This document shows positions 51,661 through 59,628 of a stretch of DNA of 64,000 nt, piece by piece (the first letter of the stretch is position 1; every line of letters begins with the position of its first letter). The position numbers were made by a program, and so were the translations under genes. Where the stretch lies: contig NZ_AUGX01000024.1 of NCBI RefSeq assembly GCF_000422885.1, forward strand, positions 1 to 64,000. The letters are read 5' to 3'. The stretch comes from Ottowia thiooxydans DSM 14619 (GTDB lineage: Bacteria; Pseudomonadota; Gammaproteobacteria; Burkholderiales; Burkholderiaceae_C). The notes beneath the pieces are model-generated. The model saw only the letters and a list, made by a program, of their open reading frames with translations. It ran no database searches and was not told the DNA's origin.

Positions 51661-53568
51661 ATGCTGACACCTCAACTCATCCTCTCCCTCGGGGCAACCC
51701 TCGTTGTTGACTTGTTCGCCGGCGGCGGCGGCGCCAGCACGGGCATCGAGCAAGCGCTGGGCCGCCATGTCGACATCGCGATCAACCACGATGCGGTCGC
51801 CATCGCCATGCACGAGGTCAACCACCCTCAAACGCGCCATCTGTGCACGGACGTTTGGGACGTGTGTCCCCTGGAGGCCACGGGCGGCCGCCCGGTAGGC
51901 CTGCTGCACGCTTCTCCGGACTGCACCGACCACAGTCAGGCGAAGGGGGGTCAGCCGCGCAAACAGGCCATTCGTTCCCTGGCATGGGTGGTGCATCGCT
52001 GGGCGGGAAAGACACGGCCCACGCTCATCAGCGTCGAGAACGTCCCGCGCCAGACCAGCTGGGCCAGGCTCGTCGCCAAGCGCGACAAGGCGACCGGCCG
52101 CGTCGTGACGCTGGATGAGATCGTTGATCCGGTGACGCGCCGACGCAGTTTTCGGGTGGCCGACCCTGGCGAATACGTCCCGCGCCACCGCCAATACCTG
52201 GTGCCCGATCCGCGTGACAGCGGCTCGCAGTGGCGCCGGTTCGTCAAAGGCCTGGAGGACATGGGCTACGTGGTCGAGTGGCGAACCATCTGCAACGCGG
52301 ACCTGGGCGCGCACAGCACGCGCACCCGCCTGTATGTGCTGGCGCGCTGTGATGGCCAGCCGATCGTCTGGCCGGCGCCCACGCACGCTAAGAAGCCCAC
52401 CAAGGGCCTTCAACGACACCGCCCAGCCTCCGATTGCATCGACTGGTCCGTGCCAGGCCGGAGCATTTTTGACCGCCCCAAGCCGTTGGCCGATGCGTCT
52501 TTGAGACGCATTGCCTACGGAATAGACAAATACGTCTTGCGCAACCCCAACCCGTTCATCGTGCCCGCTACGCATCAATGCTCAAGCCACCGCACCCGTC
52601 CGGTCACCGATCCGCTGGCCACCGTCACGGGCGCCAACCGGGGCGAACTGATGCTGGTCACCCCCGCGCTGATCCCGGTCACTCACTCTCGTGACACGGC
52701 ATGGGACCCTCAGGAGCCGTTGCGAACCATCACCACGGCCAAAGGCGGTGAAGTGGCCGTCTCGGCCGCCACCCTGGTCCAGCTGGGGTATGGCGAGCGA
52801 CATGGCCAGGCGCCGCGGGCTCTGGACATCGATCGGCCGCTCGGCACGGTCGTCGCCGGCGGCCGTAAGCACGGCCTGGCCACAGCCTGTCTGGTTCAGG
52901 CCGGCCACGGCGAGGGCGCATCTGGCAAAGAGCGGCGCAGCTATGGCGCCAATGATGTGGCGGGCCCGATCGGGACCGTCACTGCCACGGGCAGCGGCGG
53001 CCACCGAGTCGCCACTGCCTTCATGGTTCAAGCGAATGGCGGCTTCAACGCAACGCCGGCGCGCGACCTCTTCGACAGCATGTCCGTGGTCACCACGTCA
53101 GGCAGTCAGCAGCAGCTGATACAAGCTCACCTGCAAGCCGTGGCCAACGATGAAAGCCCACGGTCGGAGATCAACTACAGAGACTTGAGCGAAGAAGATG
53201 AGCGCGATGCTCTGCGATGCGCTGCATTCTTGATGCGCTATCACGGCAGCGGCGGTCAGTGGTCAGATCTCAACGATCCGGCCACAACCATCACCACCCG
53301 CGACCGCCTGGCGCTGGTGACCGTGTGGCTGCGCGGCGAACCTTGGGTGATCGTCGACATCTGGCTGCGCATGCTGCTCCCGCGAGAGCTCTACAACGCT
53401 CAAGACTTCCCGGCGAGCTATGTCATCGACCGAACGTCCACCGGCCGGCTGCTGACGAAGACGGCCCAGATCCGCATGTGTGGCAACAGCGTTTCGCCAG
53501 TGCCGTTGCGCCAGATCATCGAAGCCAACTACAGCGACTATCAGCATCGCGAACGCGTCGCTGCGTAA
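51661..53568 (+). CDS. DNA (cytosine-5) methyltransferase
   Basis: 635 residues. Motif I 'VVDLFAGGGGASTGIEQAL' (about 15-33), motif IV with the catalytic cysteine in 'LLHASPDCTDHSQAKGG' (Cys near 88), motif VI 'LISVENVPRQTSW', motif VIII 'RTRLYVLARC' and C-terminal motifs IX/X 'IRMCGNSVSPVPLRQII' form a complete enzyme. The variable region holds several repeats of a 'DPLATVT/RPLGTVV/GPIGTVT' type, giving an unusually long target domain. No restriction gene is beside it, so it is an orphan, possibly for antirestriction or regulation. Confidence 0.92.
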   Translation: MLTPQLILSLGATLVVDLFAGGGGASTGIEQALGRHVDIAINHDAVAIAMHEVNHPQTRHLCTDVWDVCPLEATGGRPVGLLHASPDCTDHSQAKGGQPRKQAIRSLAWVVHRWAGKTRPTLISVENVPRQTSWARLVAKRDKATGRVVTLDEIVDPVTRRRSFRVADPGEYVPRHRQYLVPDPRDSGSQWRRFVKGLEDMGYVVEWRTICNADLGAHSTRTRLYVLARCDGQPIVWPAPTHAKKPTKGLQRHRPASDCIDWSVPGRSIFDRPKPLADASLRRIAYGIDKYVLRNPNPFIVPATHQCSSHRTRPVTDPLATVTGANRGELMLVTPALIPVTHSRDTAWDPQEPLRTITTAKGGEVAVSAATLVQLGYGERHGQAPRALDIDRPLGTVVAGGRKHGLATACLVQAGHGEGASGKERRSYGANDVAGPIGTVTATGSGGHRVATAFMVQANGGFNATPARDLFDSMSVVTTSGSQQQLIQAHLQAVANDESPRSEINYRDLSEEDERDALRCAAFLMRYHGSGGQWSDLNDPATTITTRDRLALVTVWLRGEPWVIVDIWLRMLLPRELYNAQDFPASYVIDRTSTGRLLTKTAQIRMCGNSVSPVPLRQIIEANYSDYQHRERVAA

Positions 53569-53577
53569 GGGGGTTCC

Positions 53578-53787
53578 ATGGGCGTTCGTAAAGGCCAAGG
53601 CTATGGGGTGCCCAAGCCTAAGCGGCTCATCTGTCCAGAGTGCGGCAAGAAAGGGGTCAAGCAGTGGTATGTGACGCCACGCGGCCTCTTTAGGGATTGC
53701 CAGTACTGCATGCACACCTGGGGCGAGCTGAGCTGGTCAATCGCGAAAGCCAGCACGAAGCGCCGGTCGGCAAACGGTGCAAACTGA
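53578..53787 (+). CDS. Small zinc-ribbon protein, 69 aa
   Basis: ATG 53578, 9 bp after the methyltransferase stop and preceded by GGGGG, so probably translated from the same mRNA. 'ICPECGKKGVKQWYV...DCQYCMHTW' supplies two CxxC pairs for one zinc ribbon. Basic ends. No specific family; many plasmids and phages carry such proteins next to DNA-modification genes. Confidence 0.65.
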   Translation: MGVRKGQGYGVPKPKRLICPECGKKGVKQWYVTPRGLFRDCQYCMHTWGELSWSIAKASTKRRSANGAN

Positions 53788-53858
53788 TGCAGCTTTCCAG
53801 CAAGTGCCGAATGCGCTTAGCCAGTCGATCATCATCAAGATGAATACAGGAGATTGAG

Positions 53859-54140
53859 ATGGATGCACTGTATGAAATTCGACAGATCTGCGAATGGAAG
53901 CCGAGCGATGCCTTGGCACAGATCACCGCCATTGTGGATTCGGCGCGAGGCCCCGGCATGAGCGGCGGAGATGCCTCGTTCATGGCTGTGAACACGTACA
54001 TGTTGAACGACGGCAGGAGTCAAGAGCCGATAGAATTTCTGCGGTGCTGGGCTTACGGGGACTTCGACCTCATTCGCCGAGAGTGGCCAGACGCACCCGC
54101 TGAGTGCTTCCTGGCTGAGGTCTTCCCAGAGCCGCGATGA
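53859..54140 (+). CDS. Unknown acidic protein, 93 aa
   Basis: ATG 53859 after AGGAG. Acidic, soluble; 'MDALYEIRQICEWKPSDALAQITAIVDSARGPGMSGGDASFMAVNTYM' (in parts) and 'DFDLIRREWPDAPAECF' look structured. No family recognised. It follows the zinc-ribbon gene on the same strand, 72 bp away, so it may be the third gene of the methyltransferase unit. Confidence 0.55.
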   Translation: MDALYEIRQICEWKPSDALAQITAIVDSARGPGMSGGDASFMAVNTYMLNDGRSQEPIEFLRCWAYGDFDLIRREWPDAPAECFLAEVFPEPR

Positions 54141-54218
54141 GGTTGTCGACAAAGCGAAGGAAGAATGTGCTGATGGCCGCCAGGTCCATAGCGGGCGGCG
54201 CGCTAGGATAGTCAAGCT

Positions 54219-54461
54219 ATGACGACGCCGGACAATGACCGCCCCCCACTGAAGCCTGACAGAACCGGCCGCCCCTTCAAGGACGGCGATCGACCCGTGG
54301 TGAAGAAGTCCGTTTCGCTGACCACGCCGCTGTACGAGGCCTTGCTGGAGCTCGGCGGTGGACGGCTGAGCTCCGGGATCGAATTGGCCTGTGCGTGGCT
54401 GCTGGAAGAGCGCAAAGGGCACAAGCCGGAGAGGAAAGCACCAGGTTCACGGAAGGGCTGA
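54219..54461 (+). CDS. Small putative ribbon-helix-helix protein, 80 aa
   Basis: ATG 54219. A basic N-terminus (RPPLKPDRTGRPFKDGDRP) precedes 'VVKKSVSLTTPLYEALLELGGGRLSSGIELACAWLLEER', which has a beta strand (KKSVSLTT) and two helices as in RHH DNA-binding proteins. It converges with the coupling-protein operon. Candidate transfer regulator; not assigned to a family. Confidence 0.55.
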   Translation: MTTPDNDRPPLKPDRTGRPFKDGDRPVVKKSVSLTTPLYEALLELGGGRLSSGIELACAWLLEERKGHKPERKAPGSRKG

Positions 54462-54524
54462 CCGCGGACCTCGCTTTGTTGCGGGCTGGCGACCAACCGG
54501 CTTGGCACCGGGTAGGCGACGAGC

Positions 54525-56381
54525 TTATGGCGTGTTCTCGTAGCCGAACTCGTCGACGTTCTTCTCTTTGTCTTTGCGCTTGCCAACACGCGTCTTCACG
54601 GGCGTCGACACGAAGTCCTGCCACCGGCCGACCAGGTTCAAGCCAGGCGTTTTGACCTTGCGCTTGTGGTTGAGCTGTAGCGGACCCAGCTTGACGCGGC
54701 ACTCCTTCGAGAGGCCGACGATGGGCACGACAATGTCGTAGATCTTGTTGCCCTCGTACTGCAGGATGGCCTCACCGATTGCCAGGCTGGTGAGCACGTC
54801 CGGCTCCACCAACGGCACTTCTTCCTCGCGCTCGCTGATGCCACCGGAGATGCCTTCTCCGCCCATTCGCTGCGGGCTGATCTGCACGTACTGGCTCGAA
54901 GTCGAGGAACTGGTGTTGGTGGTTTGGGTGCGTGCCACCCGGCGCGTCTTGCCGATGAGCTCGGAGGCCTTCTCGGCCGCCTGTGTGGTGCCGACCCGGA
55001 AGTACATCTTGGTGGTCGTGTTGCCGATCACCCGCTCCGCAAAATCGTCGCTGACGGCTGAGAACCCCGAGTCGGTCTGGATTGCCGGCAGGAGGAACAC
55101 GCCGGCGGAGCGCGCCTGCTCGAACACGACGGCCCATGATTCGGTGACGTAGCTCGCGGCCTCGTCCAGGAACATCATGGACGGGATCGTCGGGCGGTCT
55201 TGCTTGTTGCGCTGCAGCCAGCTCAAGCTGGTGCGCACGTCGCCCATCAGGATCTTGCCGAAGTTGTTGGCCGCAACGTCTTTCCCCAGGGTCGGCAGCG
55301 CCACGTAGATGATCTGGTTGCCGCGAATGGCGTCGTAGATCTTGACCTCTGGATCGTAGTCGTTGAGCACGGTGCCGAAGCTGCCATTCCCGAAGGTGAA
55401 CATCCGCCCTGCCAGCCCGCCCAGAACATCCTTCATCTTGGTCATGTTGATCTGACCAGCGAGAGGGTTGCGCGTATCGTTCAGCGGCACGCGGTAGCGA
55501 TCGAGGAAGAGGTTGAGGTTGCGAAGCTCGGCGCAGTCCGGCGCGGCCGCCTCCACCTTTTGAACCAGCTCCTCCATGCTGAGAGCATTGGTCATCAGCA
55601 CGGCCAGGTCGCTGAAGTTGTAGGCCAGGCGCGCGCGCTTGAGCGCGCTCAGGAAGATGACCAGGGCTTCGTTGGAAGACTGTTTGTAGAAGTCCGAGCC
55701 GGCGGATCCTTCGGTGGACGGGATCATCGACAGGATGCGCGCTGCCACCTCGTCAGGGTCACCGTACAGGATCGGGTTGTAGGTGTTGCTGAACTCGGCC
55801 TGGCCGGGGTTGATGACCCAGAACTCATGGCCGCGGCCGGCCCACTTCGCGAACTGGTAGAGCGATTCGATGTTGTCGATGTCCAGCTTGCCGTCGACGA
55901 ACAGCACGCCGCCACCGCGCTGGATCTGCTGGAACATCATCTGGGAACCGGCGACGGTTTTACCCATACCCGACTGGCCCATGATCCACATGTGCCGAAA
56001 CAGGTTAGGGTCGGGGATCATCACCGGCAGACCCTTGTCTGAGGTGTAGCCAATGAGCAGTCCGGGTGCGTCTGAGCCAGGTGCGATCGGTGGCTTTGAC
56101 GACTCGACCGTGGCGCGGCTGTTCAGCAAGAAGTCCTTGTTCAGCAAGCGCGTGAACTGGCGCCCGATCACCGTGGCGCCCAGGCCGCTCAAGATGGCGG
56201 CCGGAAGGATGCCGGTGTACTGCACGATGGGAGGCGCGAGCGACAGCGCGCCAGTACCGAGAGCCAGCAGCGCGCCTGTTTCCATCGGGCCGCCGATCTT
56301 CATCTCGTACACCGATTTGAGCAGCCTCTTGCGATCCGGTGTGCGGTTCAAGTACCGCTCAATCACGCTCTTCTCGCTCAT
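54525..56381 (-). CDS. traD: TraD/VirD4-type coupling protein
   Basis: 618 residues from ATG 56381. Two N-terminal membrane helices are followed by Walker A 'WIMGQSGMGKTVAGSQMMF' (about 137-155) and Walker B 'PSMMFLDEAASYV' (about 400-412); 'FLLPAIQTDSGFSAVSDDFAERVIGNTTTKMYFR' is the typical TraD/TraG block (in parts). It links the relaxosome to the channel. C-terminus is basic (KRKDKEKN). Third gene of the operon starting at 57344. Confidence 0.92.
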   Translation of the reverse strand: MSEKSVIERYLNRTPDRKRLLKSVYEMKIGGPMETGALLALGTGALSLAPPIVQYTGILPAAILSGLGATVIGRQFTRLLNKDFLLNSRATVESSKPPIAPGSDAPGLLIGYTSDKGLPVMIPDPNLFRHMWIMGQSGMGKTVAGSQMMFQQIQRGGGVLFVDGKLDIDNIESLYQFAKWAGRGHEFWVINPGQAEFSNTYNPILYGDPDEVAARILSMIPSTEGSAGSDFYKQSSNEALVIFLSALKRARLAYNFSDLAVLMTNALSMEELVQKVEAAAPDCAELRNLNLFLDRYRVPLNDTRNPLAGQINMTKMKDVLGGLAGRMFTFGNGSFGTVLNDYDPEVKIYDAIRGNQIIYVALPTLGKDVAANNFGKILMGDVRTSLSWLQRNKQDRPTIPSMMFLDEAASYVTESWAVVFEQARSAGVFLLPAIQTDSGFSAVSDDFAERVIGNTTTKMYFRVGTTQAAEKASELIGKTRRVARTQTTNTSSSTSSQYVQISPQRMGGEGISGGISEREEEVPLVEPDVLTSLAIGEAILQYEGNKIYDIVVPIVGLSKECRVKLGPLQLNHKRKVKTPGLNLVGRWQDFVSTPVKTRVGKRKDKEKNVDEFGYENTP

Positions 56382-56391
56382 GCTGGACCCT

Positions 56392-57069
56392 TCACCGAGA
56401 CGTTGAATTGCCGAAGAAGCTGGTCCAAACATGGGTGCCGCGGCTGGCCAACCTGCCCTGCTCGGTCAGCAGAAGGGGATTGGTCCCGGTCAACCAGAGG
56501 TCGCTGGAGGGAGAGCCGTCGCTCGATGGGCGTGTGCTGACCATGTAGCTGTCGGCGATCAGCGCATCGATCGCCTCTTTCATTCTCGCGGCCGAGGGCA
56601 CGTCGCCGGAGGTGCGGTCGCAAATGTCGGCGGTCTTGGCCATCGCCTCGGTCAAGCTGATGCCTGGCTGGTACCAGATCTCGCCGGCGAGGATGCCTGC
56701 TTCAATGCCGCCCACCATGCAGGCCTTGGCCTCGATGAAGTCAGGCACCGGGCTGGCTTCAAACCCCATCACCGGCGGCTTGTACCAGCGCAACCAGAAC
56801 TCGTACATGAAGCGCAGGCGGATCACGTCGCCGCGGACCGTGGTGCCGCCGCCGATCACCTCGATGGCGTCTTGGAACGTCAGGCGGTCGTCGTCGGCCG
56901 CGTCGTAGAAGAAGTGCATGGCCGAGTGGCGCGCATCGACATCGTCGTGCTGCAGCAGGTTGTACGCGTGCCCGTAGACCAACAGGAATGCGTCGCGCTC
57001 GGGACCTTCGTCGAACAGCTCATAGGCGCGCGGGCCCGCCTTCGGTGCCTTGGCGGTCGGTGCCCTCAC
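56392..57069 (-). CDS. TraJ-like or unknown protein upstream of traD, 225 aa (start uncertain)
   Basis: I begin it at GTG 57069, which overlaps the previous stop (GTGA), because a membrane protein is better supported in the upstream frame; the same frame is open to ATG 57330 (312 aa). The body 'AYELFDEGPERDAFLLVYGHAYNLLQHDDVDARHSAMHFFYDAADDDRLTFQDAIEVIGGG' (in parts) and 'LRFMYEFWLRWYKPPVMGFEASPVPDFIEAKACMVGGIEAGILAGEIWYQPGISL' is clearly coding. In R391-like elements a traJ-type gene sits beside traD; sequence identity to it cannot be judged. Ten bp before traD. Confidence 0.6.
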   Translation of the reverse strand: MRAPTAKAPKAGPRAYELFDEGPERDAFLLVYGHAYNLLQHDDVDARHSAMHFFYDAADDDRLTFQDAIEVIGGGTTVRGDVIRLRFMYEFWLRWYKPPVMGFEASPVPDFIEAKACMVGGIEAGILAGEIWYQPGISLTEAMAKTADICDRTSGDVPSAARMKEAIDALIADSYMVSTRPSSDGSPSSDLWLTGTNPLLLTEQGRLASRGTHVWTSFFGNSTSR

Positions 57070-57344
57070 CTCTCCCGCTTTTGGTTTTCCTCTTTTTTTA
57101 GTTGGTTGCTCAGTGACGGGAAGAGCAGATCTTTGGGCGTTAGCAAAGCGCGAAACAATATCAAGTGACTCATCAAGAGTGTCTTTATGCACCAGACCAG
57201 GGAAAAGACCAGCATCCTGGAGAACTCTTTCACTGCTGGCCCAAGGATCGTCCCAATCGTCGACCGCAACAGCGGGATTGCCAGCACCAGAAATATCGCC
57301 CCCACCACCAGAATCAATGCGAGTGTCCATTTTTCAGAGTCCAT
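57066..57344 (-). CDS. Two-span membrane protein, first gene of the traD operon
   Basis: 92 residues from ATG 57344, the first ATG after the promoter. 'WTLALILVVGAIFLVLAIPLL' and 'RMLVFSLVWCIKTLLMSHLILF' are membrane helices; the tail 'LKKEENQKRER' is basic and cytoplasmic. Third-position GC is about 60% in this frame against about 35% in the overlapping frame, my count by eye, so this is the more credible gene. Small membrane partners of coupling proteins are known in several systems. Confidence 0.6.
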   Translation of the reverse strand: MDSEKWTLALILVVGAIFLVLAIPLLRSTIGTILGPAVKEFSRMLVFSLVWCIKTLLMSHLILFRALLTPKDLLFPSLSNQLKKEENQKRER

Positions 57345-57360
57345 TGGTTTCTGCCGTTGT

Positions 57361-57376
57361 AATTGCAAACATTGTA
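57361..57376 (-). promoter_or_regulatory. traD operon promoter: TACAAT -10 and TTTGCAAT
   Basis: On the minus strand TACAAT (57376-57371) then GTTTGCAATTAC, identical in layout to the topB promoter, 17 bp before ATG 57344. Confidence 0.7.
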
Positions 57377-57403
57377 GCGTTGCACGCTTTTTGGGCAAAA
57401 AAA

Positions 57404-57429
57404 AGAGAGCCATCCGAAGATGGCTCTCT
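57404..57429 (-). terminator. Terminator of the 57436 gene
   Basis: AGAGAGCCATC-CGAA-GATGGCTCTCT hairpin with a run of A on the plus strand. Confidence 0.85.
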
Positions 57430-57435
57430 GTTGGT

Positions 57436-57657
57436 TCAGCTACTTGCCGGCGATGCGGTCTCGGGCGAGGTGGGCACTGGAATCCAGTTGGGCCGTCCGC
57501 CGTCTTCATCACAGCCGTTGCAGCGCATCGACTTGTCGTAACTGTGGCCGCACGATTCCCAGGCGTTGAGCTCGACGCTCCACGCGACAGGCCCATCGAA
57601 GACAACGTCGTCACTGCCGCAGCTGGCGCAAACGGGTTTTTCTCGAACGGTGGTCAT
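57436..57657 (-). CDS. Small zinc-binding protein, 73 aa
   Basis: ATG 57657, one base after the stop of the upstream gene. 'VCASCGSDDVVFDGPVAWSVELNAWES' and 'MRCNGCDEDGG' give two CxxC pairs in the style of small zinc ribbons, with the same 'CxxCGSxxVxxDGxxxW' start as the 62802 protein. Function unknown. Second gene of a two-gene cassette. Confidence 0.65.
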   Translation of the reverse strand: MTTVREKPVCASCGSDDVVFDGPVAWSVELNAWESCGHSYDKSMRCNGCDEDGGRPNWIPVPTSPETASPASS

Positions 57658-57658
57658 G

Positions 57659-58207
57659 TCAGGCCTCCTCGGCTTCTTGCTCAAGCTCGATCTCGCGCCG
57701 GTACTCGCGTAGCGTGCGCCACTGGTCCGGCCTGGCCGTAAAACCCTGGATGAAGGCCTGGTAGCCCGCAGCTGCTTCGTAGGTCGAAAACCTGGCAATC
57801 GCCTCGCAAGGCTTGTCCTGCTCCTGGCGCTCCACGTCGAAGGTGTCTTTGCCCGACTTGATGTAAAGGATGGGCACGCGGTAGTTTCTGCAGCGCCACA
57901 GCTCATGGCCGGACAGCGCGTGGACGATGCGCACGATGCAATGATCCAGGATCGGGGCGCCGCCGGGTGACGAGATCAGCACATCGTCATCGCGCAGCGG
58001 CTCCAGCAGCAGCGGGACACGGATGCTTCCGGTACTCCGCCCGACGTAGCCGCAGACATCGTTTTCTTCGCCCCAGTCCCTGCCATTCTGATCGCCGTAG
58101 AACAGGCGGAGCACGGTGCCTTGGACCCTCGCTTGCTCCAGGATCTTGCGAACACGCAAAGGGGTATCCCGATGAAAGGTGGTCTCAAGTTTGGTGGTGT
58201 TGTGCAT
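57659..58207 (-). CDS. Accessory protein of unknown function, 182 aa
   Basis: ATG 58207. 'FHRDTPLRVRKILEQARVQGTVLRLFYGDQNGRDWGEENDVCGYVGRSTGSIRVPLLL' (in parts), 'GGAPILDHCIVRIV' and 'ELWRCRNYRVPILYI' are features of a phage/plasmid family I have seen but cannot name; the rest of the protein is helical and acidic. Cassette with shared leader 35 bp upstream. Confidence 0.7.
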   Translation of the reverse strand: MHNTTKLETTFHRDTPLRVRKILEQARVQGTVLRLFYGDQNGRDWGEENDVCGYVGRSTGSIRVPLLLEPLRDDDVLISSPGGAPILDHCIVRIVHALSGHELWRCRNYRVPILYIKSGKDTFDVERQEQDKPCEAIARFSTYEAAAGYQAFIQGFTARPDQWRTLREYRREIELEQEAEEA

Positions 58208-58241
58208 GTGTGCACTCCTCTTGAAGGGCCATTGCTGGCCC

Positions 58242-58264
58242 GGTTGAACATGAGAGGAGATCGC
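58242..58264 (-). promoter_or_regulatory. Shared cassette leader motif, copy 8
   Basis: GCGATCTCCTCTC-ATGTTCAACC on the minus strand, 35 bp before ATG 58207. Confidence 0.7.
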
Positions 58265-58275
58265 ACAAAAGGGAA

Positions 58276-58305
58276 AAGCCACCAATGCTTGCGCACTGGT
58301 GGCTT
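58276..58305 (-). terminator. GCCACC/GGTGGC cassette terminator
   Basis: AAGCCACCA/TGGTGGCTT hairpin directly upstream of leader copy 8; on the minus transcript it ends the preceding unit. Confidence 0.65.
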
Positions 58306-58472
58306 GGGCAATCAAGGCGTGAGGAACTGACCGGCCCTGCAGCGATCCGGCTCGAAGGCCTTCGGGTGGTACTCCCAGGACGCCGAAACCTGCGGGCGAA
58401 AAAAACCGCCGGCGTGATGCAGGCGGTTTGGGGTTCGTGGACTTCTGGCCGTGCGCAGACTACTATCCAAGG
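58306..58472. other. Short gap with a minus-strand coding-like fragment
   Basis: A minus-strand frame here ends in 'SWEYHPKAFEPDRCRAGQFL', which looks like the C-terminus of a real protein, but it has no visible start and is cut by a hairpin. It may be the remnant of a former cassette. Confidence 0.35.
58403..58429 (-). terminator. Terminator-like hairpin
   Basis: AAACCGCC/GGCGGTTT hairpin with A-run on the plus strand; probably ends the 58603 transcript. Confidence 0.7.
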
Positions 58473-58676
58473 ATGGAAAGCAGAGCACGACCAGCGCTGA
58501 CGGTCATTCGAGGTGGAAGGACCGACTTCTTGTCATCAATAGAGCTGACGCGGCTTCTCGAAGAAGTCGATGTCACAGAGGCATTGGAGTACTTCCGCAG
58601 CCTCAAGCGGCAGCGTAGCCGACCGGCCAATTCTCCGCTAGCAGTGCTTCACGCAACGACGCCGGCAGGCGATTGA
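58473..58676 (+). CDS. Possible small protein, 67 aa
   Basis: ATG 58473. 'SRARPALTVIRGGRTDFLSSIELTRLLEEVDVTEALEYFRSLKRQRSR' (in parts) is helix-forming and looks natural, but there is no clear Shine-Dalgarno, and its last 74 bp overlap the end of the convergent 58603 gene. Weakly supported. Confidence 0.35.
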   Translation: MESRARPALTVIRGGRTDFLSSIELTRLLEEVDVTEALEYFRSLKRQRSRPANSPLAVLHATTPAGD

Positions 58677-58860
58677 TCATGACCGGGTCGCTGACACAGG
58701 TGAGCGCGATTCGGACCACTGAGCACACTTGGCCAGGCGCGATCAACTCGCGCAGGTTGGCGAACTCCTGGTATTCCTGATCTGTTGCATTGCACAGCCA
58801 GCGTTCGAACATCGCATGAAAGCGTGAGCGCTGATTCGGATTCAATTTATCGAAAGCCAT
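58603..58860 (-). CDS. Small accessory protein, 85 aa
   Basis: ATG 58860. 'FDKLNPNQRSRFHAMFERWLCNATDQEYQEFANLRELIAPG' and 'MINRLPASLREALLAENWP' are two helical parts without known motif. Single-gene cassette: shared leader 18 bp upstream. Confidence 0.65.
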   Translation of the reverse strand: MAFDKLNPNQRSRFHAMFERWLCNATDQEYQEFANLRELIAPGQVCSVVRIALTCVSDPVMINRLPASLREALLAENWPVGYAAA

Positions 58861-58877
58861 GGGGGTCACTCCATGTG

Positions 58878-58900
58878 GGTTGAACATCGCTGGAAATAGC
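58878..58900 (-). promoter_or_regulatory. Shared cassette leader motif, copy 9
   Basis: GCTATTTCCAGCG-ATGTTCAACC on the minus strand, 18 bp before ATG 58860. Confidence 0.7.
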
Positions 58901-58918
58901 GGCGTTGAGAAAGTGCGA

Positions 58919-59218
58919 CTACCAGTCGTAGAGGTACAAGCCATCGATCTCGTCGCCTGCCGAGTCGAAACGAAGCCAGTTTTCACCTGGGTAGGCGGAC
59001 TGGAACCACTCCACGATCGGGTCCATCCATTCAGGCCATACGACGCTTTGTGGCTTTTCGGTCCCGATGAACACGAACCCGCCATGCTCATACTTGGCGA
59101 CCATGTTCAACTTCGACAGCTCGTCGAAGTCTTCTGCGGACGGCGCATGCGCCGTGGAGATCACGGGCACCAACAGCTGGAATTTGACGCGCTGGGCGGT
59201 CTTGGGTTTTTTGGCCAT
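58919..59218 (-). CDS. Small accessory protein, 99 aa
   Basis: ATG 59218 after AAGGAG. Basic start (MAKKPKTAQR) then 'VKFQLLVPVISTAHAPSAEDFDELSKLNMVAKYEHGGFVFIG' and an aromatic C-terminus 'YPGENWLRFDSAGDEIDGLYLYDW' (in parts). Not recognised. Cassette with leader. Confidence 0.65.
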   Translation of the reverse strand: MAKKPKTAQRVKFQLLVPVISTAHAPSAEDFDELSKLNMVAKYEHGGFVFIGTEKPQSVVWPEWMDPIVEWFQSAYPGENWLRFDSAGDEIDGLYLYDW

Positions 59219-59247
59219 AGCGGCTCCTTGGGAAGGACTTGCGTCCT

Positions 59248-59270
59248 GGTTGAACATCCCTGGAGATCGC
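59248..59270 (-). promoter_or_regulatory. Shared cassette leader motif, copy 10
   Basis: GCGATCTCCAGGG-ATGTTCAACC on the minus strand, 30 bp before ATG 59218. Confidence 0.7.
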
Positions 59271-59281
59271 GGCCATGAAAA

Positions 59282-59312
59282 AAGCCACCGCCCGCGGATG
59301 CAGGGGTGGCTT
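59282..59312 (-). terminator. GCCACC/GGTGGC terminator of the 59326 gene
   Basis: AAGCCACC/GGTGGCTT hairpin with A-run; followed at once by leader copy 10 of the next cassette. Confidence 0.7.
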
Positions 59313-59325
59313 GGGGTTCGGGGGA

Positions 59326-59628
59326 TCACTGCGAGAGCAGTTGGTCGATCGAGCACAGGTGCAGGTTCTTTTCCCCAGGCTCATAGCTCAAGACGGCACT
59401 CACTGCGGTGATAGAAGGCGCCAAGCCGCCGCCTGGATGCTCCACGACGCACCGCACCTGTGCGATGCCACGCTCGTCCTTGTGGACATCAAACATGCGT
59501 TTCTGCACCCCTTCCCTGAGCACGAGTTCGCGCTTGTAAGGAATCAGCCAGCCATCACCTCGCACCAGGGAGTAGCTGACGAAGGCGTTGCCGTCCACCT
59601 CTGTGGCCAGCCAAAGCTCCTGCAGCAT
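59326..59628 (-). CDS. Small accessory protein, 100 aa
   Basis: ATG 59628 with GAGG 8 bases upstream. Structured alpha/beta-looking sequence: 'LWLATEVDGNAFVSYSLVRGDGWLIPYKRELVLREGVQKRMFDVHKDERGIAQVRCVVEHPGG' (in parts). No family recognised. Its 5' end lies within the 3' end of the 59555 gene (74 bp overlap), so translation is probably coupled. Confidence 0.6.
   Translation of the reverse strand: MLQELWLATEVDGNAFVSYSLVRGDGWLIPYKRELVLREGVQKRMFDVHKDERGIAQVRCVVEHPGGGLAPSITAVSAVLSYEPGEKNLHLCSIDQLLSQ

Noticed and set aside
55200-56042. Plus-strand frame of 280 codons
   Set aside because: Antisense shadow of traD, rich in His/Val/Gln as such shadows are.
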